A DNA stretch of 64,000 nt from Comamonadaceae bacterium UBA2121 (lineage in GTDB: Bacteria; Pseudomonadota; Gammaproteobacteria; Burkholderiales; Burkholderiaceae_C), in the NCBI GenBank assembly GCA_002331385.1, contig DCYB01000007.1, forward strand, positions 186,001-250,000, given 5' to 3'. Positions within the stretch are counted from its first letter, which is position 1. Each line of letters opens with the position of its first letter. This document shows, one piece after another, positions 1 to 7,230 of the stretch. The notes beneath the pieces are model-generated. The model searched no databases. It was not told the DNA's origin and saw nothing but the letters and a program-made list of their open reading frames with translations. The translations under genes and the position numbers were made by a program.

Positions 1-826
1 CGTCCCCCGGGGTTACTCCGTGCGCGGCACCGGGCAGGGCCAAGCGCTGGCCGTGGACTACGCCCGCGTGCTCGAGGCCAGCCAATGGTCGCCCTTGCTG
101 GAAGGCGTCGATATCGTCATCAATGCCGTGGGCATGCTGCGCGACACGCCGCGCGCCAGCCTGCTCGCGGCGCACCAGTTGGCGCCCATCGCGCTGTTCG
201 ATGCCTGCGCACAAGCAGGCGTCGGTCAGGTGGTGCAGATTTCTGCCTTGGGCGTAGACGGCAACGAAACGGCATACGCCCGCACCAAACGCGCGGCAGA
301 CCGTCACCTGCTCGCGCTGCATGCCGATGAGCGATTGAATGCGCTGGTCGTGCGCCCCAGTCTGGTCTTTGGCTCGGGCGGCGCGAGCACCCGGCTGTTC
401 ATGCGACTGGCGCGCATGCCCGTGCTCATGATGCCGCGTCCCATGCAGCAGTTTGGCGTTCAACCCGTCGCCGTGCGGGAACTGGCCGAGGCCATCGCGC
501 AACTGCTGGACGCCCGCGCCAGCGGCATCGTGGAGATCGGCGGCCCTCGTGCCCTGAGCATGGCGCAGCTCGTCGCCACGTTGCGCCAACAAATGGGCCA
601 CGCGCCCGCGCTGGTGATGCCCTTGCCCGACCTGCTCAGTCAATGGTCGGCGCGCGCAGGCGACCTGGTATCTGCCTCGCCATGGTGCAGCGCTTCGCTG
701 GAACTGGCATCGCATGACAACGTCTGTGACCCGCGCACGCTGCGCACGTGGCTGCGTGGCGAGCCCACCGCGCCCGAGCATTTGCTGGCCACGCTGGTCG
801 CTCCGGCGCAAGAAGGTCGCTCATGA
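1..826 (+). CDS. NAD(P)-binding Rossmann/atypical SDR protein, 5' end outside the window
   Basis: The reading frame is open from base 2, ahead of the first possible GTG at 20, and the N-terminal GxxGxxG dinucleotide loop is missing, so the gene begins upstream of the window. The visible part keeps atypical short-chain dehydrogenase (NDUFA9/NmrA-like) features: a hydrophobic strand ending in INAVGMLRD, the QISALGVDG strand, and a Y-x3-K pair in AYARTKRAA that matches the catalytic Tyr-Lys. It likely acts as a cytoplasmic NAD(P)-dependent sugar or quinone-associated dehydrogenase; the substrate cannot be read from sequence. The stop codon overlaps the next start (ATGA at 823-826), so it is translationally coupled to the DoxX-like and DUF2269 genes. 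Confidence 0.8.
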   Translation, partial: VPRGYSVRGTGQGQALAVDYARVLEASQWSPLLEGVDIVINAVGMLRDTPRASLLAAHQLAPIALFDACAQAGVGQVVQISALGVDGNETAYARTKRAADRHLLALHADERLNALVVRPSLVFGSGGASTRLFMRLARMPVLMMPRPMQQFGVQPVAVRELAEAIAQLLDARASGIVEIGGPRALSMAQLVATLRQQMGHAPALVMPLPDLLSQWSARAGDLVSASPWCSASLELASHDNVCDPRTLRTWLRGEPTAPEHLLATLVAPAQEGRS

Positions 827-1227
827 GCACCCTTCCCTTTCCCGCTTTGCGCTGGTTGCATGCAAGCGTGGTGCTCGTCTGGCTCTGGACCGCCGCGTCG
901 AGCGTGTTCGAGTGGCATGGGCAAAGCACGCAATTGCTGCGCACTGCCGGCGTCACACCGGTTGCGTGGGACGACGGCCTGATCCTCGGCGGTGCCGCGC
1001 TCGATCTGTGCATCGGTCTCTGGATGTGGTTGCGCCCTGGTCGCCCCGCCTATCTGGCCGCCCTGCTCGCCATGGCAGGACTCACGCTGATGGCCGGTGT
1101 CATGCAGCCAACGTTGTGGCTGCATCCGCTGGGACCGCTCAGTAAGAACTTGCCGATTGCCGCCGCACTGCTGTGCCTGATCAGCGCCAGCGCGCCACCT
1201 TTTACTGACGGCAAGGACATCTCATGA
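823..1227 (+). CDS. DoxX-like small membrane protein
   Basis: A 134-residue protein with about four hydrophobic segments, at roughly residues 10-27, 50-68, 75-95 and 108-125. This fits the DoxX-like inner-membrane family, which has no firmly established biochemical role. The ATG at 823 was chosen because it overlaps the upstream stop as ATGA; a start further upstream would lie inside the previous gene and add an Arg-rich stretch unlike the family. The stop in turn overlaps the DUF2269 start. The three genes form one operon, suggesting that the dehydrogenase and the two membrane proteins work together, possibly in membrane redox chemistry. That link is inference from gene order only. Confidence 0.78.
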   Translation: MSTLPFPALRWLHASVVLVWLWTAASSVFEWHGQSTQLLRTAGVTPVAWDDGLILGGAALDLCIGLWMWLRPGRPAYLAALLAMAGLTLMAGVMQPTLWLHPLGPLSKNLPIAAALLCLISASAPPFTDGKDIS

Positions 1228-1697
1228 GCATGTATCTGATCCTCAAGACACTGCACATTCTCTCCAGCGTGCTGATGGTGGGCACGGGATTTGGTTCTGC
1301 GTTCTACATGTTCTTCGCCAACCGCACCGGCAACGTCCACGCGCAAGCCGTCGTCAGTCGCCTCGTCGTGCGCGCCGACTGGTGGTTCACCACGCCGACG
1401 ATCATCGTGCAGCCAGTGAGTGGATTGGCACTGATGCACATGGCGGGTTGGTCGTGGACCACGCCGTGGTTGCTGCTCTCCATCGTGCTCTATGTGATTG
1501 CCGGACTTTGCTGGTTGCCGGTGGTGACCATCCAGATCCGCATGGCGCGCCTGGCTGCCGAGACTGCGGCCCACGGCGTGAGCACCATGCCGCAGGAATA
1601 CTTCCGTCTTGCGCGCATGTGGGAGTATCTGGGCTACCCCGCCTTCGTCGCCATGCTCGGCGTGTACTACCTGATGGTCAACAAGCCCGCATGGTGA
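1224..1697 (+). CDS. DUF2269-type integral membrane protein
   Basis: A 157-residue protein starting MSMYLILKTLHILSSV, with a His in the first membrane helix (KTLHIL) and about four predicted membrane spans. This pattern matches the DUF2269 family of small inner-membrane proteins of unknown function, which resemble haem-binding or CopD-like membrane proteins. The start overlaps the DoxX-like stop (ATGA at 1224-1227). It is the last gene of the three-gene operon and runs convergently into the GrdB-like gene with only 13 bases between the stops. No terminator hairpin is apparent in that gap. Confidence 0.8.
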   Translation: MSMYLILKTLHILSSVLMVGTGFGSAFYMFFANRTGNVHAQAVVSRLVVRADWWFTTPTIIVQPVSGLALMHMAGWSWTTPWLLLSIVLYVIAGLCWLPVVTIQIRMARLAAETAAHGVSTMPQEYFRLARMWEYLGYPAFVAMLGVYYLMVNKPAW

Positions 1698-1710
1698 CGC
1701 CGCAGCGCAC

Positions 1711-2670
1711 TCAGGTATTGTCGCGAATGGCTTTGGCAGTGGCCTTGGCGCGGTCGTTTTCTGCACGCAGGCGCGCCAGCTCTTCGGGGCTCACGCGCTC
1801 CACGTTGGAATAGTCGAGTTTCCACTCAGGGCTGTCGCTCCACACCTGCGGAGACTGCACCGTCGTGCGCGCCGCGGGTGCCGACTCCAGCACCCGCAGG
1901 GCCAGCTCCAGCGTATCGCGTTGCGACTGACGGTCATGCGGTTTGCCAGCGCCGTTGCCCAGCGGAAAGTCGGAATACAGAAAGCGCGGCACGCCCACAT
2001 ATTCCACGATGTCTTTTGCGCAACCCATCACCACGGTGGGAATGCCTGCCTCTTCCAGCGCACGCGCGGTGAGCGAGATGCTTTGATGGCAGATGGGGCA
2101 ATTGGGCACGAGCACGGCCACGTCCACCCCGTCCTGTTGGCAGCGCTCGACGATCAACGGAATATCGACGTCGAGGGTGTGTCGCTGGCTTCGATTGGTG
2201 GGCACACCATGGAAGTGTTTCGCCAATCGGCCGATGCGTCCTTCGCCCGCCAAAGTGCGCAGCAGCGGCAGTGGAAACCACGCATTCGCATCTTCCATCG
2301 ACGTGTGCTTGCGGTCGATGCCGACGTGCGAGATGCGCACGTCATGGTCCTGGCTGGTATCGCCCACGTACGGTGCATAGAACTTGGCTGCCGCGTTGTA
2401 GGGCGCGCCCGGCCCTTGCGGTCCTTTGTCGGGCTGGAACGGCGCAGCCGTCGTCAGCAGGGCAACCGTGCATTGCGACAGCGGCTTCTTCAAGGGCGTG
2501 AACGGCACACTCGCGTAGTGCGAGTAGCGATACGGATTGTTGTAGCCCAGCGCCAGATACCAGTCACGCGTGCGCTGCATGTATGGCACTGGTACATCGT
2601 CGGCATGTGCCATGCCCATCTCCGATACCGTTTCGGCGTTGGCTTCTTCCACAGTGGCGAGTGTTCCCAT
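1711..2670 (-). CDS. GrdB-like glycine/sarcosine/betaine reductase component B family protein
   Basis: This 319-residue soluble protein resembles the GrdB/selenoprotein B family: an N-terminal RDWYLALGYNNPYRYSHY region, the HVGIDRKHT segment and a cysteine cluster, PNCPICHQS, near residues 192-200. Classical GrdB carries selenocysteine in clostridial reductases. Here only ordinary codons are used and no in-frame TGA is seen, so this is one of the non-selenoprotein relatives found in aerobic proteobacteria, whose reaction is not established. It is the third gene of an operon with a Bug-type receptor and a class III CoA-transferase, which suggests catabolism of an imported organic acid. The C-terminus is charged and probably helical. 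Confidence 0.7.
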   Translation of the reverse strand: MGTLATVEEANAETVSEMGMAHADDVPVPYMQRTRDWYLALGYNNPYRYSHYASVPFTPLKKPLSQCTVALLTTAAPFQPDKGPQGPGAPYNAAAKFYAPYVGDTSQDHDVRISHVGIDRKHTSMEDANAWFPLPLLRTLAGEGRIGRLAKHFHGVPTNRSQRHTLDVDIPLIVERCQQDGVDVAVLVPNCPICHQSISLTARALEEAGIPTVVMGCAKDIVEYVGVPRFLYSDFPLGNGAGKPHDRQSQRDTLELALRVLESAPAARTTVQSPQVWSDSPEWKLDYSNVERVSPEELARLRAENDRAKATAKAIRDNT

Positions 2671-2717
2671 GCTTGTCTCTCTCTCGCGGCCTGTCGGGTG
2701 GCCGCATCATCGTTCGT

Positions 2718-3728
2718 TCAAACCTGCCCGATCTGGGCCTTGCGTGCAATGTCACGGAAGCGCTGAATCTGCGCTTCGATATACGTCGTGAGCTGTGCGG
2801 GCGTATCCGTCATCAGCTCGCCACCCAGGTTGTCCACGGCAAACCGCCGCGCTTCTTCTGTCCGCTTGATCTGCTCGATGGCCTGCGTCAGTTTCTGCGT
2901 CAATGCGGGCGGCGTGCCTTTCTTGACGAAGAAGCCCACCCAACTGTAATGGTCATAGTCCGGGAAGCCGCATTCGCGCACCGTCTTCAACTCCGGCACG
3001 GCGTCGGCGCGCTTCACGCTGGTGATGGCGAGCGGCTTGATCTTTCCGGCCTTGATGCTGGAGATGGCGCCGCCCCAATCGAGCAGCGCCGCAGGCACTT
3101 GGTCGCCCATCAGGTCGGACATCAGCGGCGCCTGCCCCTTGTAGGGGATGTCCTGAAACCGGGTCCCGGCCAGACTGGCGAGATAGGCCGCGCCCAGTTG
3201 ATACCCCTGCGAATACGTGCCCACGCTGAGCGGCTCTTTCTTCGCACGCGCGATCATGTCTTCAAGCGTGTTGATCGGTGAATTGGGCGCGACCGCATAC
3301 ACCGCGGGTCCGCGATACAGGCCCGAGACCGGAACGAAGTCATGCACCGAGTCGTACGGAATGTCCTTGAGCATGACCGGATTCACCACCATCAACGAGA
3401 TGTTGCCCAGCAGGATGGTGAGCCCATCCGCAGGCGCACCCTTCACCGTCTGGATGGTGATGAGACCGTTGCCGCCGGGCTTGTTTTCCACCACCACGTT
3501 CGCCCCCAACAGCTTGCCCGCGCGCTCACCAAAGAAGCGCGCCGCAGTGTCCGAGCCACTGCCCGGTGTGAAAGGCACGATCACGCGCACCGCCTTGCCC
3601 GCGAATTCCGACTGCGCAAGCGCCTGCTGGATGGCGGTGAAGCCCAGCGCGGCCGCAGTCACCGCACGCAGCGCGTCGCGTCGGGTGTACCCGAGGGAAA
3701 ACGGTTCGGGAATGTCGCTCTTCATCAT
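2718..3728 (-). CDS. Bug-family (TctC-like) periplasmic solute-binding protein
   Basis: A 336-residue extracytoplasmic receptor of the Bug/TctC family, which bind carboxylates for tripartite tricarboxylate transporters. A twin-arginine-like leader (TRRDALRAV, then a hydrophobic stretch ending ALAQ) precedes the typical mature start VRVIVPFTPGSGSDTAARF and the VVENKPGGNG motif. I chose the start at 3728 because AGGAG lies just upstream; an ATG 48 bases further out lacks a ribosome-binding site, and a second ATG follows directly (3725). No TctA or TctB membrane subunits are nearby, which is usual for the many orphan Bug proteins of Burkholderiales. Operon partners are a CoA-transferase and a GrdB-like protein, so the ligand is probably an acid activated as its CoA thioester. 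Confidence 0.88.
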   Translation of the reverse strand: MMKSDIPEPFSLGYTRRDALRAVTAAALGFTAIQQALAQSEFAGKAVRVIVPFTPGSGSDTAARFFGERAGKLLGANVVVENKPGGNGLITIQTVKGAPADGLTILLGNISLMVVNPVMLKDIPYDSVHDFVPVSGLYRGPAVYAVAPNSPINTLEDMIARAKKEPLSVGTYSQGYQLGAAYLASLAGTRFQDIPYKGQAPLMSDLMGDQVPAALLDWGGAISSIKAGKIKPLAITSVKRADAVPELKTVRECGFPDYDHYSWVGFFVKKGTPPALTQKLTQAIEQIKRTEEARRFAVDNLGGELMTDTPAQLTTYIEAQIQRFRDIARKAQIGQV

Positions 3729-3772
3729 CGTTGCTCCTTCCACGCGGGTGGGTGATGGGTGTTGCTCGGGAA

Positions 3773-4984
3773 TCACGAAGTGGCGGTGATGCGGCCTTGC
3801 AACCGCGCAATGGCATCGTCATCAAAGCCCATACCGGCCAGCACATCGTGCGTGTGCTCGCCCACGCGTGGCGGCGGACTGTGGATCACGCCGGAGCCTG
3901 CTCCGCCGTCCTCGCCCAGATGGAATCCCGGCCCCACCATGCGATGCGTTCCAACGGACGACGCCACCGTTTGCAAAACCTGCCGCGACTGCAGTTGTGG
4001 ATGCTCGATCACGTCCTCGATATTGAACACGCGCGCGCAAGGCACATCGGCCGCGTTGAGCACCGCTTCCCACTGCGCGGGCGAGCGCTGGCCGAAGGCA
4101 GACTCGATGATGTCGCGCAGTGCGTCCCGGTGCTCGTAGCGTGTGAACCAGTCGGCAAAGCGCGGATCGGCCAGCACGTCTTCGCGCGCGAGCACCTGGA
4201 ACAGGCGCTGGAACTGCGGCTCCGTCATCGCGGCCAGCACGATGTAGCCATCGCCACAGCGGAAACGGTCCGCCGTGGGCTTGCGGCTCATGGACAGATT
4301 GCCGAATTGGCGCTGCGGCGTACCGGTGACGGTGAAGTCCGCCACCTGCGTGGACAGAAAACTCAGGCTGGCGTCGAGCATGGACACGTCCACATGCTGC
4401 CCCTTGCCGGTTTGCGTACGCTGGTACAGCGCCGTGGCCACGGCAAATGCAGACGTCATGCCGCCAATCACATCGCACAGCGCAAACCCCGCGCGCATGG
4501 GGCCGTCCTCGGGCTCGCCAGTGATCGACATGATGCCCGACATGGCCTGGATCTTGCCGTCGAACGCAGGCGTGTTTTTCTCCGGCCCCGTGTGCCCAAA
4601 GCCCGAGATCGAGCAGTAGATGAGTCGCGGATTGATGGCCGACAGCGCGGCATAGCCTAGCCCCAGCTTGTCCATCACGCCGGGGCGAAAGTTCTCCCAG
4701 ACGATGTCGGCCTCCGCCACCATGCGAAGCACCGCCGCAATCGCCTCAGGCTGTTTCAGGTCGAGGACGACACTTTTCTTGTTGCTGTTCACGGCCATGA
4801 ACGCGGGCGACATCTTCTGCGCCGCCAGCGCCTTGTTCACCGTGATCGTGCGCGTATCGTCGCCCGCTGGCGGCTCGATCTTGATCACCTCCGCCCCTTG
4901 CAAGGCGAACTGGTGCGCGCCAAAGGGCCCCGACAGAAAGCGGGTGAAGTCCAGAACCCGGATGTTGTGAAACGGTGCGGTCAT
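3773..4984 (-). CDS. Class III (CaiB/BaiF family) CoA-transferase
   Basis: A 403-residue cytoplasmic enzyme of the formyl-CoA transferase/CaiB-BaiF family, moving CoA between acyl-CoA donors and carboxylic acids through an aspartyl-CoA thioester. Family marks are LDFTRFLSGPF at the N-terminus, GAEVIKIE, WENFRPGVMDKLGLGY, the CSISGFGHTGP loop and the probable catalytic Asp in FALCDVIGG. The start at 4984 aligns with the family N-terminus; an ATG 51 bases upstream would add a non-conserved segment. It is the first gene of the operon, with the Bug receptor starting 44 bases after its stop. Two palindromes lie 73-114 bases upstream of the start and may be the operator. The acyl substrate is unknown. 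Confidence 0.9.
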   Translation of the reverse strand: MTAPFHNIRVLDFTRFLSGPFGAHQFALQGAEVIKIEPPAGDDTRTITVNKALAAQKMSPAFMAVNSNKKSVVLDLKQPEAIAAVLRMVAEADIVWENFRPGVMDKLGLGYAALSAINPRLIYCSISGFGHTGPEKNTPAFDGKIQAMSGIMSITGEPEDGPMRAGFALCDVIGGMTSAFAVATALYQRTQTGKGQHVDVSMLDASLSFLSTQVADFTVTGTPQRQFGNLSMSRKPTADRFRCGDGYIVLAAMTEPQFQRLFQVLAREDVLADPRFADWFTRYEHRDALRDIIESAFGQRSPAQWEAVLNAADVPCARVFNIEDVIEHPQLQSRQVLQTVASSVGTHRMVGPGFHLGEDGGAGSGVIHSPPPRVGEHTHDVLAGMGFDDDAIARLQGRITATS

Positions 4985-5056
4985 GGAAAAGCGGTTTCCT
5001 GGTTCAGCCATGACAAGGAAAATCATCCCCGTCATCGCGCAGCTTGCACGGCAATT

Positions 5057-5073
5057 GTTCCAATTATTGGAAC
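5057..5073. promoter_or_regulatory. Perfect 17-bp palindrome, possible operator of the CoA-transferase operon
   Basis: GTTCCAAT-T-ATTGGAAC is a perfect inverted repeat with one central base, 73-89 bases upstream of the CoA-transferase start. Its GTTCC...GGAAC arms resemble IclR- or GntR-type operators, but no regulator gene lies next to it, so the binding protein is unknown. Confidence 0.5.
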
Positions 5074-5077
5074 GTCA

Positions 5078-5098
5078 TTTCATAAACTAATTGTGAAA
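5078..5098. promoter_or_regulatory. Second inverted repeat next to the 17-bp palindrome
   Basis: TTTCATAA and TTGTGAAA form an inverted repeat matching at seven of eight positions with a 5-base spacer, starting only four bases after the perfect palindrome. The pair could be tandem operator sites or overlap the leftward promoter of the CoA-transferase operon. Confidence 0.35.
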
Positions 5099-5359
5099 CG
5101 CACACCCGACCAGCGTCAAGACGTTGGTGGCGGTAGTTACCCGTGGGGGCGCGGAAAGCCGCGAAAAAAGGGCTGGCAAATTCTCGCAATATGAAAAATC
5201 AACCCTTACCACGCCTCATTCCGACTTCGCGATTTGCACCCGCGCCGACCGCCATGCGTGATACCGACAATACATTGCAATCTCCTCTCAAATCGCGGTT
5301 CATAACGACGAATTACGCACTGATATAGACACTGATCGCATATAGATTGAGACGAACCT

Positions 5360-5388
5360 TTGACCTTTTGCGATCAAAAAGTTATAAT
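5360..5388 (+). promoter_or_regulatory. Strong sigma-70 promoter of proVWX
   Basis: TTGACC at 5360-5365 and a perfect TATAAT at 5383-5388 are separated by exactly 17 bases. Transcription should start near 5394-5396, which is where an 8-bp pairing element begins. This is the best-matching promoter I found in the window and points toward proV, 534 bases downstream. Confidence 0.8.
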
Positions 5389-5394
5389 CGAGGG

Positions 5395-5928
5395 ATGTTT
5401 CACAACCTGCAACGCAGGTAATCTGCTCTTTTTCAGGGCAGATTTGTAGCTGTCGGGTCCCTGTTTTCCTGATGAAACATATCCGTCACCCAGGCCGAAG
5501 TTTCCGGCCCTGATGCCAATCTGGCGTTGTTCATGCAGCCTACCGGCCGTGAGCAACCGCCGCTTTCGCACCAATGCAGAAGTCCTCGACCAGACCTCTT
5601 CTGCGGTGCTCAGGCCCTTGCGCAGCTTTAGCTCCTGCCATTCGGGCCGTCAGGTCACATGTTTCGTGTCCGTCCCTCTCCTGTCGGGAGACATTGCGGG
5701 GTCTTTGCGGCCCTGTCTGATTCGTCTTTCGTCACAGCGCATCGGGGAATAACGGTTTTGCCGCAAACGCACATGTAAGTACGTGCGTTGCTTTCACTTC
5801 GGCCCTCGTACTCCAGTTGCCGCATGGCAGTTGGAGTGTGTTCAACCAGAGGCTGCGTCGAAAAATTTCCGCTTGCATTGCGCAGCGGGGCTTTCTCAGC
5901 GATGCCTTGCATTGGGAGGAACCACTAC
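5395..5928 (+). ncRNA. Long structured 5' leader of proVWX (candidate cis-regulatory RNA)
   Basis: The predicted transcript begins with ATGTTTCA (5395-5402), which pairs perfectly with TGAAACAT (5473-5480). That closing stem encloses two hairpins: ACCTGC/GCAGGT (5405-5419, 3-base loop) and a 9-bp stem at 5420-5444. Further down are GGCCG/CGGCC near 5493-5509, AACGCAC/GTGCGTT (5766-5789), an 11-bp hairpin with two wobbles (5811-5836) and GCTGCG/CGCAGC (5852-5886) just before the proV ribosome-binding site. A 39-codon frame, 5659-5778, could encode a leader peptide, but its ribosome-binding site is weak. I could not match the fold to a riboswitch class I know. No internal intrinsic terminator is obvious, so a 3' end before proV is not excluded. 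Confidence 0.5.
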
Positions 5929-7218
5929 GTGGCCAAACAAGTCATCATCGATCATGTGTTCAAGGTATTCGGCGACGATCCGAAGACCGCGCTCGACCTT
6001 GTCAAACGAGGCATGAGCAAGCAGGACATCCTCGCCCGCACGGGCCAATCCATCGGCGTGTTCGACGCTAACTTCACGATTGAAGCGGGCGAGATCTTCG
6101 TCGTCATGGGCCTGTCGGGCTCGGGTAAATCGACCCTGGTGCGCATGCTCAATCGCCTCATCGAGCCCACCGCCGGCCGCATCGCGGTGGACGGACAGGA
6201 CATCAACGCTCTGAGCGACAAGGATCTGCGCGCACTGCGCCGCAAGGACATCTCCATGGTGTTCCAGTCGTTCGCGCTGATGCCCCACATGACGGTGCTC
6301 GATAACACCGCGTTCGGTCTGGAACTGGCGGGCATTGACCGCGCCGAGCGCCAACGTGCCGCGCAGGAAGCATTGGAGCAGGTCGGACTGGGTGCCTGGG
6401 GTGCGAGTTATCCCGATGAGTTGTCGGGCGGCATGCAGCAGCGCGTGGGATTGGCCCGCGCGTTGGCATCGGATCCTTCCATCCTGTTGATGGACGAGGC
6501 GTTCTCCGCGCTCGACCCGATCATCCGCACGGAAATGCAATCCGAGCTGCTGCGCCTTCAGCAGATCAAGCGCCGCACCATCGTGTTCATCTCGCACGAT
6601 CTGGACGAAGCCATGCGCATTGGCGACCACATCGCCATCATGAAGGATGGTCAGGTGGTGCAGGTCGGCACGCCCGACGAAATCCTGCGCGAGCCTGCCA
6701 ACGACTACGTGCGCGACTTCGTGCGCGGCGTGGATGCGGCCGCCGTGTTCAAGGCGTCCGACATCGCGCGCCAGGCGCTCACCGTGGTGTCCGAGCACGA
6801 CGATCGCGGCTGCCGCGCGGCGCTGCGTCTGCTGGAGCAATCGGACCGCGACTACGCCTACGTACTCAACGCCCGCAAGCGCTTCCTCGGCGTGGTGTCG
6901 TCGCAGTCGCTCAGCGATGCGCTGAAGGGCCACACCGGCATGCTCGGCCTGCACAACGCCTATCTGCCCGACGTGCAGCCACTGCATGCCAACACGCCCG
7001 TGGCCGATCTGTATGGCCCCGTGGCAGCCCAACCCTTCGCCCTGCCAGTGGTCGATGACGACGGCAAATACCTGGGCGTGGTCAGCCGCACGACGATGTT
7101 GCGCTTTCTGGATCGCGACACACCACCCGTGCCGCCGCCACAAAAGGAGATTCCGCCGATCACGCTGCACGCTGCACCCGCCAGCGCATCCACTGCTACC
7201 GCTACCGCACAACAATAA
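5929..7218 (+). CDS. proV: Glycine betaine/proline betaine ABC transporter ATP-binding protein
   Basis: A 429-residue ATPase that powers osmoprotectant import with ProW and ProX. Visible motifs are Walker A GLSGSGKST (61-69), the signature LSGGMQQR (165-172), Walker B ILLMDE (185-190) and the switch His in FISHDLDEA. The C-terminal 140 residues correspond to the tandem CBS domains that sense ionic strength in OpuA/ProV proteins, followed by a Pro/Ala/Thr-rich tail. The start is GTG at 5929 because GGAGGA sits eight bases upstream and the protein then aligns with ProV; the longer frame from 5788 lacks a ribosome-binding site. proW follows after 12 bases. Transcription probably comes from the 5360 promoter through a long structured leader. 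Confidence 0.95.
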   Translation: MAKQVIIDHVFKVFGDDPKTALDLVKRGMSKQDILARTGQSIGVFDANFTIEAGEIFVVMGLSGSGKSTLVRMLNRLIEPTAGRIAVDGQDINALSDKDLRALRRKDISMVFQSFALMPHMTVLDNTAFGLELAGIDRAERQRAAQEALEQVGLGAWGASYPDELSGGMQQRVGLARALASDPSILLMDEAFSALDPIIRTEMQSELLRLQQIKRRTIVFISHDLDEAMRIGDHIAIMKDGQVVQVGTPDEILREPANDYVRDFVRGVDAAAVFKASDIARQALTVVSEHDDRGCRAALRLLEQSDRDYAYVLNARKRFLGVVSSQSLSDALKGHTGMLGLHNAYLPDVQPLHANTPVADLYGPVAAQPFALPVVDDDGKYLGVVSRTTMLRFLDRDTPPVPPPQKEIPPITLHAAPASASTATATAQQ

Positions 7219-7230
7219 GGAGACCACTGC

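Larger units (their letters stand above)
4985..5359. other. AT-richer divergent intergenic region
   Basis: This 375-base stretch separates the CoA-transferase operon from the proV promoter. It is visibly richer in A+T than its surroundings, contains the two palindromes listed separately, and has no reading frame with a convincing ribosome-binding site. A small hairpin near 5150-5170 (CGCGG-AAAG-CCGCG) is followed by A residues rather than T on the + strand, so it is not a rightward terminator. The minus-strand promoter for the CoA-transferase operon must lie here but no good -35/-10 pair was found. Confidence 0.5.

Noticed and set aside
5150..5180. Hairpin CGCGG-AAAG-CCGCG as a terminator
   Set aside because: A residues, not T residues, follow on the + strand, and on the minus strand the T-run precedes the stem.
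5395..5480. A known riboswitch (TPP, FMN, glycine, SAM, purine, c-di-GMP)
   Set aside because: The conserved core sequences of these classes were not found in the leader.
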